A stretch of DNA of 64,000 nucleotides from JANJUB01 sp031386985 (GCA_031386985.1 JANNCV010000044.1:186001-250000), one strand, 5' to 3'; positions 34,775-43,922 are shown, counted from the first letter of the stretch. A program made the numbers and translations. The notes: generated by a model from the sequence alone, not told the origin.

Positions 34775-36131
34775 ACGACTTCGCCTCCATCTGGCTCAAA
34801 CTAATCTCATTCCACAGGGAGCAACCATCATCGTTGCCTACAGCGGCGGTGCGGATTCGACTTGCCTGCTGCATTTGTTAAAGCGGCTTGAGATTGACGT
34901 CGTGGGGGCGCACCTTCACCACGGACAGAGGGCCGAGGCGGACGAAGAAGAAGCCCGCTGTCGCTCCTTTTGCGATGAGCTTCAAGTCCCCTTCGTTAGC
35001 GGCCGCGCTGATGTGCCGCTGATTGCAAAGGATCACAAAATTGGATTAGAGGAAGCTGGGCGGAATGCGCGTTACTCATTCTTGCGTTCGGTGGCCCACC
35101 GTTTGGGCGCCTCGCTGATCGCCACCGGTCACACCCTAGACGATCATGTGGAAACCGTATTGTTGCACTTGATAAGGGGGAGCGGCCTCGCGGGTCTCGC
35201 TGGAATCAGCGCCTCGCGAGAAGGACTTATCCGGCCCCTATTGCCCTTCAGTCGCTCCGAAACTCGCGCCTACTGCCAAGAAAACGGGCTGTGGATACAT
35301 GACGATCCTGCGAATTTTGATGAGAACTTCTCTCGGGTCAAAGTCCGGAAGAACATCTTGCCCGAACTTCGCCGAATTAATCCTTTAGTTGATGACTCGA
35401 TTACCCGGCTTGCGCATCTGGCGGATGAAGACAATCGGCTTCTCGACGGAATGGCCGCTGCTGCCCTTGAGCAAGCAGAAACTCCCCTAAATGGCGAACT
35501 CCGATTTTTGACCATGGATTGCGAAGCCGCATTCAGTCGCCCCACCCTCCAAACACTTCCCCCCGCGCTCTATCGCCGGGCATTGAGATTGGCAGCAAGG
35601 AGCCTAGGCGCAGAACTAACTTACGAACAATCCCTCATCGTGGGAGTCGGCCCCAAAGGGAGCATTACGGCCGAGGGAGAACACGTGGTTTTAGAATGGA
35701 ATTCGGAGACGATTCATATCCGAGAATTGCTCACCGATGAACCCTTTCGCTACCCTCTCACCATGCCTGGTGAGACGGAGAGCGAAGTCTTCGGTTGGGC
35801 CTTAGAAGCGCGCCTCATTGATCGCGCATTTGATCTGAACCAGAATCGCGCCGCGTTGAAAACCCAGGCAGATCGAGCGAAAGCCAAGGGCGACCTTTAC
35901 TTTCGCAGCTTCGAGCCGGGCGACAGAATAATGCCACTTGGTTTCGATCACGAAAGAAAAGTGGCAGATTTACTCTCAGAAGCCAAACTTTCACAAGCTG
36001 CTCGCAAGCGTTTACCGATTATCTGTGATATCCTAGGGCCTATCTGGATTCCCGGCATTTGCCTCTCAGCGCGCGTCAAACCAACGGCGGAAACGTCTTT
36101 GGCTTACGCACTTTTTTTGCGAGCGCTTTGA
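34767..36131 (+). CDS. tilS: tRNA(Ile)-lysidine synthetase
   Basis: A 454-residue protein. The N-type PP-loop SGGADS (in VAYSGGADSTCLLHLL, about residues 25-40) marks ATP pyrophosphatase activity; ATGHTLDDHVET (about 130) and HHGQ are also family motifs. The C-terminal TilS domain is recognisable by GDRIMPLGF and RKRLPIICD. It converts C34 of tRNA-Ile(CAU) to lysidine so that it reads AUA. The start overlaps the end of the RND gene by 8 bases. It precedes ftsH, as in many bacteria, though without the hpt gene often found between them. Confidence 0.95.
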   Translation: MLERLRLHLAQTNLIPQGATIIVAYSGGADSTCLLHLLKRLEIDVVGAHLHHGQRAEADEEEARCRSFCDELQVPFVSGRADVPLIAKDHKIGLEEAGRNARYSFLRSVAHRLGASLIATGHTLDDHVETVLLHLIRGSGLAGLAGISASREGLIRPLLPFSRSETRAYCQENGLWIHDDPANFDENFSRVKVRKNILPELRRINPLVDDSITRLAHLADEDNRLLDGMAAAALEQAETPLNGELRFLTMDCEAAFSRPTLQTLPPALYRRALRLAARSLGAELTYEQSLIVGVGPKGSITAEGEHVVLEWNSETIHIRELLTDEPFRYPLTMPGETESEVFGWALEARLIDRAFDLNQNRAALKTQADRAKAKGDLYFRSFEPGDRIMPLGFDHERKVADLLSEAKLSQAARKRLPIICDILGPIWIPGICLSARVKPTAETSLAYALFLRAL

Positions 36132-36197
36132 GCCAGACGAAACGGCTGACCGTAAATGGACGTAGGGAACTCATAGTTAGAGTAACGGAGAAACTTT

Positions 36198-38126
36198 TTG
36201 AATAAGGGACCAAGAATCATTGTTTTTACTATCCTAGGTGTTTTGCTCATCATCATGCTGGCGAACACTGTGGGCTCCGGGAATATTTTCTCCCAAGAAG
36301 CCCCGAAAGAATTAACGACGAGTGCGTTGAGAGTCGAAATCAAAGCGGGGAATATTCAAGAGGCCAAATGGCAACTCAATCGCTTTGAAGGAACCCTCAA
36401 AGATGGCAAGAAGTTTGTTGCCCAGGTGGCGGAACCAAACTCCCAAGGGGGAGGCGAGTTCGCCGCGTTGCTAGATTCCAAGGAAGTCAATTACAACATC
36501 CTTTCCACTCCGGCCTCGGCGTTTCTGCCGAGCCTGCTTTCGGTCATCGGATTCCCGCTTCTCATAATCGCATTTATCTACTTCTTTGTAATCAAACCTG
36601 CCCAAATGGGTGGCAATCAAGCCATGAGTTTTGGTCGCTCTAAAGCTCGAAGAGTTGGCGAGAACACTCCCAAAGTGACCTTTGATGATGTTGCTGGAAT
36701 CGAAGAAGCTAAGCAAGAGCTTTTCGAAATTGTTGACTTTCTCCGAAATACAAAAAAGTACACCGCCCTCGGAGCAAAAATTCCGCGCGGAATTTTGCTA
36801 ACTGGCCCTCCTGGTGTCGGAAAGACATATCTTGCCCGGGCCATCGCCGGCGAGGCAGGCGTACCGTTTTTCCATATAAGCGGTTCGGATTTTGTTGAGA
36901 TGTTTGTGGGTGTAGGTGCCGCGCGAGTTCGAGACCTCTTTGAAACGGCCAAAGCTCATCGGCCCTCTTTGATTTTTATTGATGAAATTGATGCGGTAGG
37001 GCGCCAGCGGGGTGCTGGCATGGGTGGCGGACACGATGAGCGCGAGCAAACTCTGAACCAGCTCCTCGTCGAGATGGACGGGTTTGACCCCAATAGCGGC
37101 GTCATCATGATTGCGGCCACAAACCGCCCAGATGTTCTTGACCCGGCATTGCTTAGACCAGGCCGATTTGACCGCCAGATTGTTGTGGATGGCCCCGATG
37201 CCAGAGGGCGCGAAGCCATTCTGAAAATCCATGCCAAGGGCAAGCCCGTCGAAACCGATGTTGACCTCAGCAAAATCGCTAAGCGAACGATTGGATTTAC
37301 GGGCGCAGACCTTGCGAATATGCTCAATGAAGGGGCGTTGCTTGCGGCGCGCCGAAACAAGACCAAAATCGGGCAACCTGAACTCGAGGAGGCTTTGGAT
37401 CGCGCCGTGGCGGGCCCAGAGCGCAGAAGTCGCGTCATTGACCCCAAAGAGCGGGAAGTAATTGCTTATCACGAGGCGGGTCACGCCGTCGTTGGAGAGT
37501 TGCTCCCAGACGCTGATCCGGTTCACAAGGTCACAATCTTGCCAAGAGGTATGTCGCTTGGATCAACTTGGCAAATGCCTGATACCGACAAGTATTTGGT
37601 ATCCAAGGATGAGCTCCAGGATGATATCACGGCTCTTCTTGGTGGCCGCGTTGCCGAAGAGGTCGTGTTTGGAAAGGTTTGGACAGGGGCATCGAATGAC
37701 CTAGAGAGGGTCACCCGGATCGCCAGAGCGATGGTTTGCGAATATGGAATGAGCGAAAGACTCGGGACGCTTGCCCTCGGTCGTCGGGCGCATAACCCCT
37801 TTCTTGGCCGAGATTACAACGATGAGCGAAACTACTCCGAAGATGTAGCCAAGAGCATTGACGAAGAGGTTCGGGCGATTGTAGATCGGTGCCACGTCCG
37901 CGCAAACGAGATTCTTACTCAGAACCGGGCCAAGCTGGATGCATGTGTGCAGGCTCTGCTCGAAAGAGAGACGCTTGACCGAGAGGAATTCCTGATGGTT
38001 ATGGATGGGCAGTTGCTTCCCGCCATGCCCGAGGCACCCCCTGAAAATCAGGTCGAGGAAGTTGAGCCAGCGGAGCCAGTTGCGCTGACGGCGCCACGAT
38101 TGGAGCCAGGCCCCAGCCTAGGGTAA
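36198..38126 (+). CDS. ftsH: ATP-dependent zinc metalloprotease FtsH
   Basis: A 642-residue membrane AAA+ protease. Two N-terminal helices (about 6-22 and 112-130) flank a small periplasmic domain. Walker A GPPGVGKT (about 202), Walker B LIFIDEIDAVG (about 259), SRH region with RPGRFDRQI, and the zinc site HEAGH (about 424-428) with the third ligand in the helix of DLERVT. It degrades membrane and short-lived cytoplasmic proteins. The start is TTG with GGAG eight bases upstream; an ATG option does not exist in frame before the first helix. Pro/Glu-rich tail. Confidence 0.96.
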   Translation: MNKGPRIIVFTILGVLLIIMLANTVGSGNIFSQEAPKELTTSALRVEIKAGNIQEAKWQLNRFEGTLKDGKKFVAQVAEPNSQGGGEFAALLDSKEVNYNILSTPASAFLPSLLSVIGFPLLIIAFIYFFVIKPAQMGGNQAMSFGRSKARRVGENTPKVTFDDVAGIEEAKQELFEIVDFLRNTKKYTALGAKIPRGILLTGPPGVGKTYLARAIAGEAGVPFFHISGSDFVEMFVGVGAARVRDLFETAKAHRPSLIFIDEIDAVGRQRGAGMGGGHDEREQTLNQLLVEMDGFDPNSGVIMIAATNRPDVLDPALLRPGRFDRQIVVDGPDARGREAILKIHAKGKPVETDVDLSKIAKRTIGFTGADLANMLNEGALLAARRNKTKIGQPELEEALDRAVAGPERRSRVIDPKEREVIAYHEAGHAVVGELLPDADPVHKVTILPRGMSLGSTWQMPDTDKYLVSKDELQDDITALLGGRVAEEVVFGKVWTGASNDLERVTRIARAMVCEYGMSERLGTLALGRRAHNPFLGRDYNDERNYSEDVAKSIDEEVRAIVDRCHVRANEILTQNRAKLDACVQALLERETLDREEFLMVMDGQLLPAMPEAPPENQVEEVEPAEPVALTAPRLEPGPSLG

Positions 38127-38136
38127 ATTGTACAAC

Positions 38137-38166
38137 TTGACAAGGGGCAAGGAATTGGCGCATAAT
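38137..38166 (+). promoter_or_regulatory. Sigma70-type promoter, probably leaderless
   Basis: TTGACA (38137-38142) and CATAAT (38161-38166) with an 18-nt spacer. The ATG of the TPR gene begins 6 nt after the -10, where transcription would start. This is the best complete -35/-10 pair among the leaderless candidates in the window. Confidence 0.7.
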
Positions 38167-38172
38167 CCGCCA

Positions 38173-38532
38173 ATGACCGTAACCATGGACATAGAAACGG
38201 TTTACCAAATGGGATTTCAATATCGTTGCGAGGGTCGCTACCGCGAGGCTCGTGAACAATTCGAGCGGGTGTTAGCATCCTCTCCTCAACATGCGAATTC
38301 TCATTGGCAAATCGGGCTCATTCAAGGCTTTGAGGGTGATTTTGATGGTTCCCTCGCCACTTTGCAACGCGTCGTGAATCAAAATCCCACGCACAACAAT
38401 GCTCGCTACGACATGGCGATGACAATGATGATGTTGGGGATGTTTGACGAGGCATGTGCTGGGTTCCGGCAAGTGCTAGCGCAGGATCCTAACCACGAAG
38501 ACGCCAAGCGACAGTTGGCCTTTTGCCCCTAA
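38173..38532 (+). CDS. Small TPR protein
   Basis: A 119-residue protein made of about three tetratricopeptide repeats (YQMGFQYRCEGRYREAREQF, WQIGLIQGFEGDFDGSLATL, YDMAMTMMMLGMFDEACAGF), each with the pattern of a TPR helix pair. It lacks a signal peptide, so it is cytoplasmic. TPRs bind protein partners; the overlap of its end with rqcH suggests a link to ribosome rescue, but this is only inference. The start at 38173 coincides with the predicted transcription start of the promoter. Confidence 0.75.
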   Translation: MTVTMDIETVYQMGFQYRCEGRYREAREQFERVLASSPQHANSHWQIGLIQGFEGDFDGSLATLQRVVNQNPTHNNARYDMAMTMMMLGMFDEACAGFRQVLAQDPNHEDAKRQLAFCP

Positions 38533-40010
38533 AGCGAATCCCCTTCGATTCAGACGTCCTCGAAACGGTGGCGAGTGAATTGCAGGCTTGGGTCGGGGCA
38601 AAAATTCAGAATGTCTGGCAGCTTGACGATTTTACACTTACCCTGGAGCTGTTTCAAGGCCAAGTTGGCTATCTGGTGCTGTCTTGCGACCCCAACTTCT
38701 CGCGTGTGCATCTGACCTCAGTTAAGGGGCGCAATCAAGCGACGACAACTCCATTTCTGAGCGCTTGCCGCTCGAATCTTGATTCAGTGCGAATTGTCTC
38801 AATTGAGCAAGTTGATGGGGATCGGGTGCTGGATGTTGTCGCAGGACCAGTTTTGCTGAGGGCCGAGCTGATGGGTAAACACAGCAACCTGATTCTGGTA
38901 GATCGCGACGGAAAAATTGTAGATTCGGCAAAACGAGTGGGGCCAAGCAAAAGCTCACGAGTGGTTTTGCCCGGAAAGCCATTCAGTCCGCCCCCGGTTG
39001 AGCCGGGGGTTTCTCGCTTTTCCCAGTCCGTCGGCGATTCCGCAGTGGGAGCGGTTTTTGTTCCCGGCTACGGGGCCTACCCTCGCTCAGTTTCCCATTT
39101 GGGATACTCGGAAATCGCGCGCGAGTCTTTAAACCTTGCCCTTGACCAGTTCTTCGTAGCCGAAATTCCTCGGGCGAGAATCGAGGCTAAGCGAACCTCT
39201 CTTTTGGGCCAGTTACGACGAATTCTTATTGGCAGGGAGTCCGCTGTTCGGGAAATTGCGATCGCCGTTGAAAACGGAGATCGGGCCAACGAAAATCAAC
39301 TCCAGGGCGAATTGCTCCTGGCTTATGCGAGTCAAATCCCGTCCGGGTCGGCGAGTTACGAGACCTTTGATTACGAGGGGGGGCCGGTAAAGATCGTGTT
39401 GGACTCGGAGAAATCGGCTATAGAGAATGCAAACCAATACTTTGAGAAGGCGAAAAAGGCCAAACGGCGATTGCCGATCTTGCGCCAGCAACTCGAGTTA
39501 ATCATGGAGCAATGCACCGATATTGGTGGCTCAGTTCAGAAGCTCGAATCGGCGGAAACACTGGTCGAGGTTCTGGAAATTGAAGATCGCGCTCGGGCCA
39601 AGAAGTGGCTTCACAAAGCTAATCTGGGGTCGGTTGAAAAGGACGAGCGACCTTTCGAGGGCCATCGCATCCGCGATTACACCGCACCCAGCGGGTATCG
39701 GGTACTTGTCGGAGAGAACTCAACCGCTAACGACTATCTCACCTTGAGAGTTGCCAAGCCTGACGATATCTGGCTGCACGCTCGCGGTCAGCCCTCTGCT
39801 CACGCGATCATCCCGACCGGGCGGCACCCCGAAAAAGTGCAACCCGACGTGATCGCGTTTGCTGCGGGCCTGGTTATCCAGCATAGCCCCATGAAACATT
39901 CAACCCATGTTCCGGTGGATTATTGTCTGCGCAAGCACGTTCGCAAGCCACGGGGAAGCAAAATGGGCGCGGTGACTTATAGCCACGAGAAAACGGTGGT
40001 CGTTAACTAA
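38523..40010 (+). CDS. rqcH: Rqc2/RqcH-type ribosome quality control protein (NFACT)
   Basis: A 495-residue NFACT protein. The NFACT-N domain (about 1-210) starts LKRIPFDSDVLETVASEL and holds the Asp-Arg pair (GDRVLDVV, about 98-99) needed for tRNA and CTP/Ala tailing in RqcH. A coiled coil follows (about 290-355) and the NFACT-R domain (about 385-490) has DDIWLHARGQPSAHAII. The family binds stalled 50S subunits and adds C-terminal Ala tails to mark nascent chains for degradation. It is somewhat shorter than Bacillus RqcH (about 570). The TTG start overlaps the TPR gene by 10 bases. Confidence 0.9.
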   Translation: MPLKRIPFDSDVLETVASELQAWVGAKIQNVWQLDDFTLTLELFQGQVGYLVLSCDPNFSRVHLTSVKGRNQATTTPFLSACRSNLDSVRIVSIEQVDGDRVLDVVAGPVLLRAELMGKHSNLILVDRDGKIVDSAKRVGPSKSSRVVLPGKPFSPPPVEPGVSRFSQSVGDSAVGAVFVPGYGAYPRSVSHLGYSEIARESLNLALDQFFVAEIPRARIEAKRTSLLGQLRRILIGRESAVREIAIAVENGDRANENQLQGELLLAYASQIPSGSASYETFDYEGGPVKIVLDSEKSAIENANQYFEKAKKAKRRLPILRQQLELIMEQCTDIGGSVQKLESAETLVEVLEIEDRARAKKWLHKANLGSVEKDERPFEGHRIRDYTAPSGYRVLVGENSTANDYLTLRVAKPDDIWLHARGQPSAHAIIPTGRHPEKVQPDVIAFAAGLVIQHSPMKHSTHVPVDYCLRKHVRKPRGSKMGAVTYSHEKTVVVN

Positions 40011-40031
40011 GAGGGCCATTCACGTAACAAC

Positions 40032-41222
40032 TTAGCCCGTGATGGCTTTGGTGAGGGCCGTAACGGCGGCGATATTTGCGTCACCGCTGAGTTCCTTGGA
40101 GAGGTCCAGCGCCTTTGGGAATGCGGTCTCGGAAACAGTGCCGCTTACATGCAAAGTAGAGCCATCCAGCAGAACTGAATTTATGTCCAAAATCACGCCG
40201 GGCTGCGCCATTTCGATCGCCCGAGCGGTGGCCTGGACAACTCCAGCTATTCCCGGTTCGCTCGAAGCTCCGCTAAAGACCCCATCGCCGCGATTTAAGA
40301 TCACGGTCGAGACGCCACCATTATCTTGCGAATCGGCAAAAACCGCGACAACGCGGTACGATAAAGATCTGAGCGCGGCCGCCGGATTCGGGGCGCCGAC
40401 TCCTTTGGCCGCGCTCTTTTGGGCCTGACATTCCTGGCTGGCCTTGTTAATTAAATTATCAATCGTTGCCGCGTAGTGAACACTCAACCGCTCTTTTTGT
40501 CGCCGGCCGCCGCAGAGGCCGATCGCGAATCCGACGGGTTCCACTCCCTCTGCAACTTGAACGGCGGGCATATCGGCTTGGAGTTGAGCAGCGAGCGCAT
40601 CTGCTTCCTCTCTTATCCGGGTTGTCCCGATCGCAAACTCGTCTCCGCCGTAGCGCACCAAAACATCTCGTTTCGAATCGGTATGAGCTCTGAGAAACCC
40701 AGCGACCGCCCCTAACACTTGGTCGCCGATAATGTGACCGTGAACCTTGTTGTACGCTCCAAAATCATTAAGGTCAATGAAGATGATGGTGATTTCTTCC
40801 GTATTGGCAAGATGCTCTACACCCCAGCGGCGAAGCTCATCACTCCATGGCAAGCCCGTCATAGGATCGAAAGACTTTCCAAGCTCGCGAATCAAAACAC
40901 TCGGCGTAATAATTCCGAGGAAGGTGCCCTCATCTACCACTGCCGCCAGTTCCAGGTTTTCGCTGACAAATCGGTCTGCAAGTTCGCGAACGGCTGCGCT
41001 TCCCGAAACAACAACGGAAACAGGTTTCATGACTGAAGCAACGAAATCGCCGGGGTTGGCTCGCTCTATTGCTTCTAAAGAAACATAGCCCTTAAACTCT
41101 CCACAATCCAGAACCCCGCAGATACGCAAGTTATGACCCTTCAACACGTAACCAGCGGTGGTTGCGAGATAGCTCGGATCCACCCAGATCGAGGGTAGAT
41201 TCAGGTCGCGTAAAATGGTCAT
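40032..41222 (-). CDS. Diguanylate cyclase with N-terminal CBS pair
   Basis: A 396-residue protein. Two CBS motifs come first (about 15-115; SVMKPVSVVVSGS and GTFLGIITPSVLI), then a GGDEF domain (about 118-275) with an intact active site RYGGDEF and the substrate Asp in IIFIDLNDFG. The inhibitory RxxD site that usually lies five residues before GGDEF is absent here (SKRD). A C-terminal region (about 280-396) of alternating strands is not recognised. It would make cyclic di-GMP in response to a nucleotide bound to the CBS domains. Minus strand, AGGA before the ATG. Confidence 0.85.
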   Translation of the reverse strand: MTILRDLNLPSIWVDPSYLATTAGYVLKGHNLRICGVLDCGEFKGYVSLEAIERANPGDFVASVMKPVSVVVSGSAAVRELADRFVSENLELAAVVDEGTFLGIITPSVLIRELGKSFDPMTGLPWSDELRRWGVEHLANTEEITIIFIDLNDFGAYNKVHGHIIGDQVLGAVAGFLRAHTDSKRDVLVRYGGDEFAIGTTRIREEADALAAQLQADMPAVQVAEGVEPVGFAIGLCGGRRQKERLSVHYAATIDNLINKASQECQAQKSAAKGVGAPNPAAALRSLSYRVVAVFADSQDNGGVSTVILNRGDGVFSGASSEPGIAGVVQATARAIEMAQPGVILDINSVLLDGSTLHVSGTVSETAFPKALDLSKELSGDANIAAVTALTKAITG

Positions 41223-41312
41223 AGAATCCTATTGGAATTGTATCTAGGTTCAGCGTCCAGCGGGCTCCGTAGATTTGCTGGATTGTCACCAATCATTCTG
41301 CTCCTTAAGCAG

Positions 41313-41318
41313 TAGACT
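41313..41318 (+). promoter_or_regulatory. Putative -10 element of a leaderless promoter
   Basis: TAGACT ends 6 nt before the ATG at 41325, with no SD between. No matching -35 is seen. It would drive the BMP-lipoprotein/PTPS/SDR operon. Confidence 0.45.
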
Positions 41319-41324
41319 TCTTCA

Positions 41325-42287
41325 ATGTGGCGAATTTTGGTGGGCTCGCTGACCTTTTCGATCGTGCTTGGGTGCACATCGAAGCCGAGCACGCCAAAGT
41401 TTTCTGTTGCCTTGGTGACCGATGGCCCGGTTAGGGAGCGAGGATGGAACCAGGCTGGATACGAGGCACTCGGATTGATTCAGCAGCAGATCGGATGTCA
41501 GGTCACGGCTTTTGCCTCCACGTCTGAAAATCGGGAGAGTGTCTTGCGTCAAGTCGCAGAAAGAGGATTTAACCTCGTGATTGAGCACCAAACCAAATGG
41601 ACCGATAGCTCAGACCGAATCGCCCGAGACTTCCCAAAGGTTCAATTTTTGAGGATGTCGGAGAGCAGCCAATCCGGCCCGGTTGGACACTTCTATTTCA
41701 ATCAGCATCAAGCCTACTATTTGGCGGGCGTGGCCGCGCGCGAACTCTCAAAACGAAAGAGAATCGGTTTCATTACGCGCGATGACTCGGGGGCGAACCT
41801 ATTCGCAGCGATTTTCTCCACCACCCCGGCCCAGGTTATGGGCATGTTACCATCCAACGATTCCGGTGAAGCCGCCCGATTGGCCACGGAGAATGCAATC
41901 AAGGCAGGAGCTGATGTAATAATTCATGACCTCGTTTCCGGTCAATCGGGAGTCACCGAAGCGTGCCGAGCCAAACGCATCCTGATCATCGGATTAAGCT
42001 TAGATTCGTCGGACCAAAGCGACTTAGATTTTGCGTCTGTGGTCATCCATCCCGGCCCGGTCTTTCTCGATATCGCTCGTCGGGTCAAATCTGGCACCTA
42101 TAAACCTGGATGCGAGGGCTTTGGCTTTAAGGAGGGAGGGGTTTCCTTCGTGGTTAATCCATCTTTGCGGTATCTCCTCCCCGATGAAAAGGTGGCCAAA
42201 CTGCGTAGGTTAGAACAGGACATCCGGGAAGGGCGCGTTGATCCCGCCGACTCATCTTCCATACTTAAGGGTGAAAGGGCCAAATGA
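41325..42287 (+). CDS. BMP-family (PnrA-like) substrate-binding lipoprotein
   Basis: A 320-residue lipoprotein: signal MWRILVGSLTFSIVLGC with lipobox at about residue 17. The mature part is a BMP/Med-type periplasmic-binding fold with VALVTDGPVRERGWNQAGYE (seen also in PnrA as a substrate loop), KRIGFITRDD and IIHDLVSGQSGV. Known BMP proteins bind purine nucleosides or act as sensors. No ABC permease or ATPase is adjacent. The stop overlaps the ATG of the PTPS gene, so production is coupled to pterin genes. Confidence 0.82.
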   Translation: MWRILVGSLTFSIVLGCTSKPSTPKFSVALVTDGPVRERGWNQAGYEALGLIQQQIGCQVTAFASTSENRESVLRQVAERGFNLVIEHQTKWTDSSDRIARDFPKVQFLRMSESSQSGPVGHFYFNQHQAYYLAGVAARELSKRKRIGFITRDDSGANLFAAIFSTTPAQVMGMLPSNDSGEAARLATENAIKAGADVIIHDLVSGQSGVTEACRAKRILIIGLSLDSSDQSDLDFASVVIHPGPVFLDIARRVKSGTYKPGCEGFGFKEGGVSFVVNPSLRYLLPDEKVAKLRRLEQDIREGRVDPADSSSILKGERAK

Positions 42288-43099
42288 AACTTACGCGCCG
42301 CGTCACATTTTCCTCCGGACATCGCTTTTGGCTGCCAACCCTTACAGCCGAGGAGAACCTGACGCTCTATGGCCCGTGGGCGAGCCCGTTCAATCATGGT
42401 CACAACTATTTTCTTTATGTAACCACCCGAGGTTCGGTGAACCCGGAGACGGGCATGGTGGTGAACATCAAGGAGATTGACGATGTCCTCCAACGCGATA
42501 TTGTCTCACAATTCGCTCAAAGAAGCTTGAACGACGAGGTGTCCAACTTTTCCGCGGTTACGCCCTGTTTAGAAAACTTGCTCACCTATATCAAATCGGA
42601 ACTGCACAATTTGCCTTCTCAGGTTCAACTCACCTATCTTCGACTCCAAGAAACCCCAACCATCTGGGCTGACCTCAACGTAGAAACAAACAAGATGACA
42701 TTCACGCGCTCTTACGAATTTGCCGCCGCCCACCGGCTCCATTGCCCGACCCTTTCGGATGAAGAAAATTCCGAGTTGTTCGGCAAGTGCAACAACGTAG
42801 CAGGGCATGGGCATAACTATGTCCTCGACGTATCCCTCTCTGGCGAAGCCGATCCGGCAACAGGCTTCATCTGCGATATGATTGCGCTAGACCAAGCCGT
42901 CAACTCATTGATTGTTGAACGATACGATCACAAGAATTTGAATGTTGACTTGCCAGAGTTTGAAGGTCGAATGACGACGACCGAAATCTTGGCTCAAGAG
43001 ATTTGGAATCGCCTGGATGGGCACGTACCGGGGCAGCTAGAGCGGGTATGTATTCACGAAACGGCTCGGAGTCGCTTCGAGGTTTGTCGTGGCGATTGA
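42284..43099 (+). CDS. Tandem 6-pyruvoyl-tetrahydropterin synthase/QueD-family protein
   Basis: A 271-residue fusion of two PTPS/QueD domains. The second (about 138-268) is intact: zinc ligands in AAHRLH and GHGHNY, catalytic Cys in GKCNNVAGHGHNY, the Asp-His pair in YDHKNLN and Glu in CIHETAR. The first (about 1-130) keeps the zinc His residues (SGHRFW, NHGHNY) but has Trp in place of the Cys and AQ in place of Asp-His, so it is probably inactive. The CNNxxGHGHNY form matches PTPS of tetrahydrobiopterin synthesis better than E. coli QueD. It is coupled to an SDR gene, the type of enzyme (sepiapterin reductase) that follows PTPS. Confidence 0.88.
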   Translation: MKLTRRVTFSSGHRFWLPTLTAEENLTLYGPWASPFNHGHNYFLYVTTRGSVNPETGMVVNIKEIDDVLQRDIVSQFAQRSLNDEVSNFSAVTPCLENLLTYIKSELHNLPSQVQLTYLRLQETPTIWADLNVETNKMTFTRSYEFAAAHRLHCPTLSDEENSELFGKCNNVAGHGHNYVLDVSLSGEADPATGFICDMIALDQAVNSLIVERYDHKNLNVDLPEFEGRMTTTEILAQEIWNRLDGHVPGQLERVCIHETARSRFEVCRGD

Positions 43100-43784
43100 T
43101 CTAGCTATCGTGACAGGGGCAACCAGCGGGATTGGCCGGGCAACCGCCATCGCCTTGGCGGAAAGGGGGATTCGAGTGGCTCTGATCGGCCGTCGAAATG
43201 ACGCCCTGGCGGCGGTTCGCGAGCTATGCCCGGGCTCGATGAGTTGGACGGTTGAACTTACTGATGACGATGCGGTTCATGGTCTTGTCGCCGACATTAG
43301 AAATTGGGCTCCCGAGGCAAACATTGGGCTTGTGAACGCGGCGGGCATTGCCCAGTTTGGTGACTTTCATGGCTCGACCCCGCGCCTTCAACTCGAAACC
43401 AATCTAACCGCACCCTTGCAGTTGATTGCGGCAATTCTGCCCTGGATGCTGGCCCAAGGCACCTATCACCGCGTGGTGAACGTATCTAGCATCGCCGCTG
43501 TTCACGCCTTCCCCGGAGCCGCCGCCTATAGCGCAAGTAAGGCCGGATTGCTCGCCGCATCGCGCTCGCTAAACGCCGAGTATCGGGCGCGCGGAATCTA
43601 CTTCACGACCGTCATCGCGGGCGCAACCGATACCGAACTCTGGGATTCCCAAGCCTACATCCCCGAACGGTCGGACATGCTGCGACCAGAGTCCGTCGCC
43701 AATCTCATCGCTGACATCTTATTCACCCCCGAAGATCGAGTGCTTGAAGAAATCACGATCATGCCTTCGAAGGGCATTTTGTAG
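43089..43784 (+). CDS. Short-chain dehydrogenase/reductase
   Basis: A 231-residue SDR: nucleotide loop VTGATSGIGRATA (about 8-20), NAAG motif (VNAAGIAQFG), Ser of the active site in VVNVSSIAA, and YSASK with the catalytic Tyr and Lys (about 151-155). It starts with GTG inside the end of the PTPS gene. From that context a sepiapterin-reductase-like role is plausible, but the sequence alone does not show the substrate. Confidence 0.87.
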   Translation: MAIDLAIVTGATSGIGRATAIALAERGIRVALIGRRNDALAAVRELCPGSMSWTVELTDDDAVHGLVADIRNWAPEANIGLVNAAGIAQFGDFHGSTPRLQLETNLTAPLQLIAAILPWMLAQGTYHRVVNVSSIAAVHAFPGAAAYSASKAGLLAASRSLNAEYRARGIYFTTVIAGATDTELWDSQAYIPERSDMLRPESVANLIADILFTPEDRVLEEITIMPSKGIL

Positions 43785-43910
43785 CTCTCGCGGTGAGCCA
43801 TATCGTATCAAAGGAAAGCCGACGAAACAGGGAAAACCCATCTTTGCAGCCATACGGAGTTTCCTTACTTAGAATCTCCGGCCCGTCTCCGCCAAAACTC
43901 GAACACCGCG

Positions 43911-43916
43911 TATAAT
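43911..43916 (+). promoter_or_regulatory. Putative -10 element of a leaderless promoter
   Basis: A perfect TATAAT ends 6 nt before the ATG at 43923. No SD is present. The -35 region (about 43887-43893) is a poor match. Confidence 0.55.
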
Positions 43917-43922
43917 CGCTCC

